Source of the DNA: Ascaris suum
Lineage: Eukaryota; Nematoda; Chromadorea; Rhabditida; Ascarididae
Assembly: GCA_013433145.1 (NCBI GenBank)
Contig: JACCHR010000047.1
Coordinates: forward strand, 18,671-82,670
Length of the DNA: 64,000 nt
Direction: 5' to 3'
Every line of letters starts with the position of its first letter. Within the stretch, counting starts at the first letter, position 1. A program made the translations under genes and the position numbers. The notes beneath the pieces are model-generated. The model did not search any database. It was not told where the DNA came from and saw nothing but the letters and a program-made list of their open reading frames with translations. Positions 57,681-64,000 of the stretch are shown one piece after another.

Positions 57681-60600
57681 GAGGCTTAGCTTAGGCTTAG
57701 GCTTAGGCTTAGGCTTAGCTTAGGCTTATGCTTAGCTTAGGCTTAGGCTTAGCTAGGCTTAGGCTTTATGCTTAGGCATTAGGCTTAGGCTTAGGCTTAG
57801 GCTTAGGCTTAGGCTTTGGCTTAGGCTTAGGCTTAGGCATAGGCTTAGGCCTTAGGCTTAGGCTTAGGCTTAGGCTTAGGCTTAGGCTTAGGCTTAGGCT
57901 TAGGCTTAGGCTTAGGCTTAGGCTTAGGCATAGGCTTAGGCTTAGGCTTAGGCTTAGGCTTAGCTTAGGCTTAGGCTTAGAGGCTTAGGCTTAGGCTTAG
58001 GCATAGGCTAGGCTTAGGCTTAGGCTTAGGCTTAGGCTTATAGGCTTAGGCTTAGCTTAGGCTTAGGCTTAGGCTTAGGCTTAGGCTTAGGCTTAGGCTT
58101 ATGGCTTAGGCTTAGGCTTAGCTTAGGCTTAGGCTTAGGCTTAGGCTTAGGCTTAAGGCTTAGGCTTAGGCTTAGGCTTAGGCTTAGGCTTAGGCTTAGG
58201 CTTAGCTTAGGCTTAGGGCTTAGGCTAGGGCATAGGCTTAGGGCTTAGGCTTAGGCTTAGGCTTAGGCTTAGGCTTAGGCTTAGGCTTAAGGCTTAGGCT
58301 TAGGCTTAGGCTTAGGCTTAGGCTTAGGCTTAGGCTTAGGCTTAGCTAGGCTAAGGCTTAGGCTTAGCTTAGGCTTAGGCTTAGCTTAGGCTTAGGCTAG
58401 GCTTAGGCTTAGGCTTAGGCTTAGGCTTAGGCTTAGGCTAGGCTTAGGCTTAGGCTTAGGCTTAGGCTTAGGCTTAGGCTTAGGGCTTAGGCTTAGGCTT
58501 AGGCTAAGGCTTAGCTTTTAGGCTTAGGCTTAGTGGCTTAGGCCTTAGGCTTAGGCTTAGGCTATAGCTTAGGCTTAGGCTTATTAGGCTTAGGCTTAGC
58601 TTAGGCTTAGGCTTAGCTTAGGCTTAGGCTTAGCTTAGGCCTTAGGCTTAGGCTTAGGCTTAGGCTTAGCTAGGCTAGGCTTAGGCTTAGGCTTAGGCTT
58701 AGGCTTAGGCTTAGGCCTTAGGCTTAGTTAGCTTAGGCATAGGCTAGGCTTAGGCTTAGGCTTAGGCTTAGGCTTAGGCTATAGGCTTAGCCTTAGGCTT
58801 AAGCTTAGCTTGGCTTAGGCTTAGGGCATAGGCTTAGGCTTAAGCTTAGGCATAGGCTTAGCAAGGCTTAGCTTAGGCTTAGGCTTAAGAGCTTAGCTTA
58901 GGCTTAGGCTATGCTTAGGCTTTAGGCTTTTAGAGCTTAGGCTTAGGCTTAGGCTTAGGCTTAGGCATAGGCTTAGGCCTTAGGCAAGAAGGCTTAGGCT
59001 AGCTTAGCTTAGGCTTAGGCTTAGGCTTAGGCTTTTTAGGCTTAGGCTTAGGCTTAAGGCTTAGGCTTAGGCTTAGGCTAGGCTTAGGCTTAGCTTAGGC
59101 TTAGCTTAGGGCTTAGGCTTAGGCTTAGGCTTAGGCTTAGGCATTTAGGCTTAAGGCTTAGGTTAGGCTTTAGGCTTAGGCTTAGGCTTAGGCTTAGGCT
59201 TAGCTTAGTGCTTAGGCTTAGAGGCTTAGGCTTAGGCTTAGGCTTGGCTTAGCTTAGGGCTTAGGCTTAGGCTTAGGCTTAGGCTTAGGCTTTAGGCTTA
59301 GGCTTAGGCTTAGGCTTAGGCTTAGGCTTAGGCTTAGGCTTAGGCTTAGGCTTAGGCTTAGGCTTAGGCTTAGGCTTAGGCTTAGGCTTAGCTTAGGCCT
59401 TAGTGGCCTAGGCTTAGCTTAGCTTAGCTAGGCTTATAGTCTTAGCTTAGGCCTTAGGCTTAGGCTTAGCTTAGGCTTAGGCTTAGGCTTAGTCTTAGGC
59501 TTAGGCTTAGGCTTAGGCTTAGGCTTAGGCTTAGGCTTAGTCTTAGGCTTAGGCTAAGGCTTAGGCTTAGCTTAGGCTTAGGCTTAGGCTTAGCTTAGGC
59601 TTAGGCTTAGCTTAGGCTTAGCTTAGGCTTAGCTTAGCTTAGGCTTAGGCTTAGGCTTAGGCTTAGGCTTAGGGCTTAGGCTTAGGCTTAGGCTTAGGCT
59701 TAGGCTTAGGCTTAGGCCTTAGGCTTAGGCTTAGGCTTAGGCTTAGGCTTAGGCTTAGGCTTAGGCTTAGTGCTTCTTAGGCTTAGGCTTAGGCTTGGCT
59801 TAGGCTTAGGCTTAAGGCTTAGGCTTAGGCTTAGGCTTAGGCTTAGGCTTAGGCTTAGGCCTTAGCTTAGGCTAGGCTTAGGCTTAGGCTTAGGCTTAGG
59901 CTTAGGCTTATGCTTAGGCTTAGGCTTAGGCCTAGGCTTAGGCTAAGGCTTAAGGCTTAGGCTTAGGCTTAGGGCTTAGGCTTAGGCTTAGGCTTAGGCT
60001 TAGGCTTAGGCTTAGCTAGGCTTAGGGCTTAGGCTTAGGCTTAGGCTTAGCTTAGGCTTAGGCTTAGGCTTAGGCTTAGGCTAGGCTTAGGCTTAGTAGG
60101 CTATAGCTTAGGCTTAGGCTTAGGCGGGCTTAGGCTTAGGGCTTAGGCCTAAGCTTAGGCTTAGGCTTATGCTTAGGCTTAGGCTTAGGCTTAGGCTAGG
60201 CTTAGGCTTAGGCTTAGGCTTAGGCTTAGGCTTAGGCTTAGGGCTTAGGCTTAGGCTTAGCTTAGGGCTGGCTTAGGCTTAGGCTTAGGCTTAGGCTTAG
60301 GGCTTAGGCTTTGGCTTAGGCTTAGGCTTAGCTTAGGCTTAGGCTTAGGCTTAGGCTTAAGGCTTAGGCTTAGAGGCTTAGGCATTAGGCTTAGGCATTA
60401 GGCTTAGGCTTAGGCTTAGGCTTAGGCTTAGTCTTGGCTTAGGCTAGGTTCTTAGGCTTAGGCTTAGGCTTAGGCTTAGGCTAAGGCTTAGGCTTAGGCT
60501 TAGGCTTAGTGGCTTAGGCTTAGGCTTATGCTTAGCTTAGCTTGGCTATAGGCTTAGGCATAGGCTTAGGCTTAGGCTTAGGCTTAGGCTTAGGCTTAGC

Positions 60601-63600
60601 TTAGGCTTAGGCTTAGGCTTAGGCTTAGGCTTAGGGCTTAGGCTTAGGCTTAGGCTTAGGCTTAGGCTTAGGCTTAGGCTTTAGGCTTAGCTGCTTAGCT
60701 TAGGCTTAGGCTTAAGCTTAGGCTTAGGCTTAGCTTAGGCTTAGGGCTTAGGCTTAAGGCTTAGGCTTAGGCTTAGCTTAGGCTTAGGCTTAGGCTTAGG
60801 CTTTAGGCTTAGGCTTAGGATAGGCTTAGGTCTTAGGCTTAGGCTTAGGCTAGGCTTTAGGCTAGCTTAGGCTTAGGCTTAGGCTTAGGCTTAGGCTTAG
60901 GCTTAGTAGGCTTAGCTATTTAGGCTTAGGCTTAGGCTTAGGCATAGCTTAGGCTTAGGCTTAGGCTTAGGCCTTAGGCTTAGGCTAGGCTTAGGCTTAG
61001 GCTTAGGCTTAGGCTTTAGGGCATAGGCATAGGCTTAGGCTTAGGCTTAGCTTAGCTTAGGCTTAGGCTTAGGCTTAGGCTTAGGCTTAGCTTAGGCTTA
61101 GGGCTTAGGCTGTAGCTTAGGCTTAGGCTTAGGCTTAGGCTTAGCTTAGGCTTAGGCTTAGCTTAGGCTTGCTTATGCTTAGGCTTAGGCTTAGGCTAAG
61201 GCTTAGGCCTTAGGCTTAGGCTTAGGCTTAGGCTTAGCTTAATGCTTAGGCTTAGGCTTAGGCTTAGGCTTAGGCTTAGGCTTAGGCTTAGGCTTAGGCT
61301 TAGGGCTTATAGGCTTAGGCTTAGGCTTAGGCTTAGGCTTATGCTTAGGCTTAGGCATTAGGCTTAGGCTTAGGCTTAGGCTTAGGCTTAGGCTTAGGCT
61401 TAGCTTAGGCTTAGCTTTAGGCTTAGGCTTAGGGCTTAGGCTAGGCTTAGGCTTAGGCTTAGGCTTAGGCTTAGGCTTAGGCTTAGGCTTAGGCTATAGG
61501 CTTAGGCTTAGCTTAGGCTTAGGCTTAGGCTTAGGCTTAGGCATTAGGCTTAGGCTAGCTTAGGCTTAGGCTTAGGTTCTTAGTCTTTAGGCTTAGGCTT
61601 AGGCTAGTTAGGCTTAGGGCTTAGGCTTAGGCTAGCTTAGGCTTAGGCTTAGGCTTAGGCTTAGCTTAGGCTTAGGCTATATAGCTTAGCTTAGGCTTAG
61701 GCTTAGGCTTAGGCTTAGGCTTATGGCTTATAGGCTTAGGCTTAGGCTTAGGCTTAGGCTTAGGGCTTAGCTTAAGGCTTAGGCTAGTCTTAGGCTTAGC
61801 TTAGGCTTAGGCTTAGCTAGGCTAGGCTAGGCTTAGGCTTAGGCTTAGGCTTAGGCTTAGCTTAGGCTTAGGCTTTGGCTTAGGCTTAGGCTAAGGCTAA
61901 GGCTTAGGCTTAGCTTAGCTTAGGCTTAGGCTTAGCTTAGCATAGGCATAGGCTAGGCTTAGTGCTTAGGCTTAGGCTTAGGCTTAGGCTTAGGCTTAGC
62001 TTAGGCTTAGGCTTAGGCTTAGGGCTTAGGCTTAGGCTTAGGCTTAGGCTTAGGCTTAGGCTTAGGCTTAGGCTTAGGCTTAGGCTTAGGCTTATGCTTA
62101 GGCTTAGGCTTAAGGCTTAGGCTTAGGCTTAGGCTTAGGCTTAGGCTTAGGCTTAGAGGCTTAGGCTTAGGCTTAGGCTTTTGGCTTAGGCTTAGGCTTA
62201 GGCTAAGGCTTAGCATAGGCTTAGTTAGGCATAGGCTTAGGCTTAGGCATTAGGCTTAGGGCTTAGGCTTAGCTTAGGGCTTAGGCTAGTAGGCTTAGGC
62301 TGGCTAGGCTTAGGCTTAGGCTTAGGCTAGGCTTAGGCTTAGGCTTAGCGTAGAGGCTTAGCATAGGCTTAGCTTAGGGCTTAGGCTAGCTTAGGCTTAG
62401 GCTTAGGCATAGGCTTAGCTTAGGCTTAGGCTTAGGCTTAGGGCTAGGCTTAGGCTAGGCTTAGGCTTAGGCTTAGGCTTAGGCTGTAGGCTTAGGCTTA
62501 GGCTTAGGCTAGGCTTAGGCTTAGGCTAGGCAAGCTTATGCCTTAGGTTAGGCTTAGGCTTAGCTTAGGCTTAGGCTTAGCTAGGCTTAGGCTTAGGCTT
62601 AGGCTTAGGCTTAGCTTTAGAGGCTTAGGCTTAGGCTTAGCTAAGGCTTAGGCTTAGGCTTAGGCTTAGGCATAGGCTTAGCTTAGGCTTATGCTTAGGC
62701 TTAGGCTTTAGCTATAGGCTTAGGCTTAGGCTTAGGCTTAGTCATAGGCTTAGGCTTAGGCTTAGGCTTATAGGCTTAGGCTTAAGCTTAGGCAAGCTTA
62801 GGCTTAGCTTAGGCATAGCTTAGCTTATGGCTTAGGCTTAGGCTTAGGCTTAGGCTTAGGCTTAGGCTTAGGCTTAGGCTTAGGCCCTTAGGCATTAGCT
62901 TAGGCTTAGTGGCTTAGGCTTAGGCTTAGCTTAGGCTAGCTTAGGCTTAGGCTTAGGCTTAGGCTTAGCTTATGCCTAAGGCTAGGCTTAGGCTTAGGCT
63001 TAGGCTTAGGCTTAGGCTTATGCTTAGGCTTAGCTTAGGCTTAGCTTAGGCTTAGGCTTAGGCTTATGCTTAGGCTTAGGCTTAGGCTTAGGCTTAGGCT
63101 TATAGGCTATAAGCTTAGGCTTAGGCTTAGCTTAGGCTTAGGCTTAGGCCTTAGGCTTAGGCTTAGGCTTAGGCTTAGGCTTAGGCTTAGGCTTAGCTTA
63201 GGCTTAGGCTTAGCTTAGGCTTAGCTTAGGCTTATGCTTAGGCTTATGCTTAGGCTTAGGCTTAGGCTTAGGCTAGGCATTAGGCTTAGGCTTAGCTTAG
63301 GCTATAAGGCTTAGGCTTAGGCTTAGGCTATAGGCTTAGGCTTAGGCTTAGGCTTAGGCTTAGGCTTAGCTTAGGCTTAGCTTAGTCAAAGGCTTAGGCT
63401 TAGGCTTAGGCTTAAGGCTTAGGCTAGGCTTATGCTTAGGCTTAGGCTTAGTGCTTAGGCTATAGGCTTAGGCTTAGGGCTTAGGCTTAGCTTAGGCTTA
63501 GGCTTAGGCTTAGGCTTAGGCTTAGGCTTAGGCTTAGCTTAGGCCTTAGGCTTAGGCTTAGGCTTAGGCTTAGCTTAGCTTAGGCTTAGGCTTTAGGCTT

Positions 63601-64000
63601 AGGCTTTAGGCTTAGGCTTAGGCTTAGAAGAGGCTAGGCTTTTAGCTTAGGCTTAGGCTTAGGCTTAGGCTTAGCTTAGGCTTAGGCTTAGCTTAGGCCA
63701 TAGGCTTAGGCTTAGGCTTAGGCTTAGGCTTAGGCTTAGGCTTAGGCTTAGGCTTAGGCTTAGGCTTAGGCTTAGGGGCTTAGGCTTAGGCTTAGCTTAG
63801 CTTAGCTTAGGCTTAGGCTTAGGGCTTAGGCTTAGCCTAAGGCATAGGCTTAGGCTTTAGGCTTAGGCTTAGGCTTAGGCTTAGGCTTAGGCATAGGCAT
63901 TAGGCCTAGGCTTAGCTTAGGCTTATAGGCCTTAGGCTTAGGCTAGGCTTAGGCTTAGGCTTAGGCTTAGGCTTAGCTTAGGCTTAAGGCTTAGGCTTAG
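57681..64000 (+). repeat. Degenerate TTAGGC tail
   Basis: The hexamer is still dominant and keeps its orientation, but changes occur every few units. They include single-G loss (GCTTA), T loss (GGCTA), CATA and CATTA variants after C, TATGC for TAGGC, extra A (TTAAGG), GGG, TTT, CC and TTTT runs, and TTAGAGGC. Clean patches persist, for example 16 exact units at 59295-59390 and a run of about 70 bases before the GGGG near 63774. No non-telomeric sequence, other repeat family or gene is visible. This is either low-accuracy consensus at the end of an assembly or truly eroded telomeric DNA. The window ends inside the array. Confidence 0.9.

Larger units (their letters stand above)
1..64000 (+). 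repeat. Telomeric TTAGGC hexamer array filling the whole window
   Basis: Every part of the window is built from the six-base unit GGCTTA/TTAGGC in one orientation, about 10,660 copies. Neither edge leaves the array. The unit is the known nematode telomere repeat; in C. elegans it is made by telomerase (TRT-1) and bound by TEBP-1/TEBP-2 on duplex DNA and POT-1/POT-2/MRT-1 on single strands. The + strand is the G-rich strand (2 G to 1 C, 2 T to 1 A per unit), so a chromosome tip would lie to the right. The pure unit is 50% G+C, has no CpG, and yields no ATG in any frame. A large interstitial telomeric block remains possible because no subtelomere or terminus is visible. Confidence 0.97.

Noticed and set aside
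62019..62216. 65-codon minus-strand open reading frame alternating Leu-Ser and Pro-Lys blocks
   Set aside because: It arises in the degenerate tail. Its ATG is a CATA variant at 62214-62216, and indels switch between the two stop-free reverse frames. It is pure dipeptide repeat.
57728..63250. Plus-strand ATG codons created by TTATGC variants
   Set aside because: They open Leu-Arg dipeptide frames that are soon broken by indels. No composition other than the repeat is present.
1..64000. CRISPR array
   Set aside because: There are direct repeats but no spacers; the period is six bases throughout.
57681..64000. Subtelomeric unique sequence, degraded genes or mobile elements in the disordered tail
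   Set aside because: I read the tail through and every segment can be explained as TTAGGC units with small indels or substitutions. No stretch longer than a few bases departs from the unit.
1..64000. Head-to-head telomere fusion or foldback palindrome
   Set aside because: No block of GCCTAA occurs on the + strand, so the orientation never inverts. Short palindromes such as CCTAGG near 59405 or AAGCTT in the tail come from single changes.
1..64000. Wholly artificial or low-complexity filler sequence
   Set aside because: The unit is exactly the nematode telomere hexamer, and the graded, base-specific irregularities look like real sequencing of a real telomere rather than synthetic padding, although copy number may be inaccurate.

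Overview
The whole 64 kb window is one head-to-tail array of the hexamer TTAGGC (read GGCTTA from base 1), about 10,660 copies. TTAGGC is the telomeric repeat of most nematodes (Caenorhabditis, Ascaris and relatives), so the window most likely comes from a nematode telomere, or less likely from a giant interstitial telomeric block. I see no gene, RNA gene, mobile element, subtelomeric unique sequence, or block of the opposite strand (GCCTAA on +). The species cannot be told from this sequence.

Layout. Bases 1-41926 are almost perfect, with only nine isolated irregularities, all indels, and one uninterrupted tract of exactly 2153 copies (19732-32649). From 41927 to 54079 indels become steadily denser (28 events). 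The first 54,079 bases contain 37 indel events and not one substitution, so no ATG exists on either strand there. From 54080 to 57680 there are about 48 irregularities, mainly loss of one G (GG to G), and the first substitution appears at 54083. Near 57,680 the order degrades abruptly. The last 6.3 kb is still TTAGGC-based but carries an indel or substitution every few units.

Interpretation. The + strand is the G-rich strand, so if this is a true telomere the chromosome tip lies to the right. Authentic telomeres are normally purest toward the tip and degenerate toward the chromosome body. Here purity falls toward the tip. The simplest explanation is technical: coverage drops toward a chromosome end, so consensus accuracy falls, ending in a tail of roughly single-read quality. 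The homopolymer-indel spectrum, the gradient and the sharp final step fit this. The biological alternative is an interstitial or rearranged array whose right side is old, eroded repeat. Read-level data would separate the two. If the length is real, 64 kb without an edge is far beyond the few kb usual for C. elegans laboratory telomeres.

No genes act together here. If telomeric, the DNA would serve as a binding platform for double-strand and single-strand telomere proteins, as a telomerase substrate, and possibly as a template for UUAGGC telomeric RNA. That is family knowledge, not something visible in the sequence.
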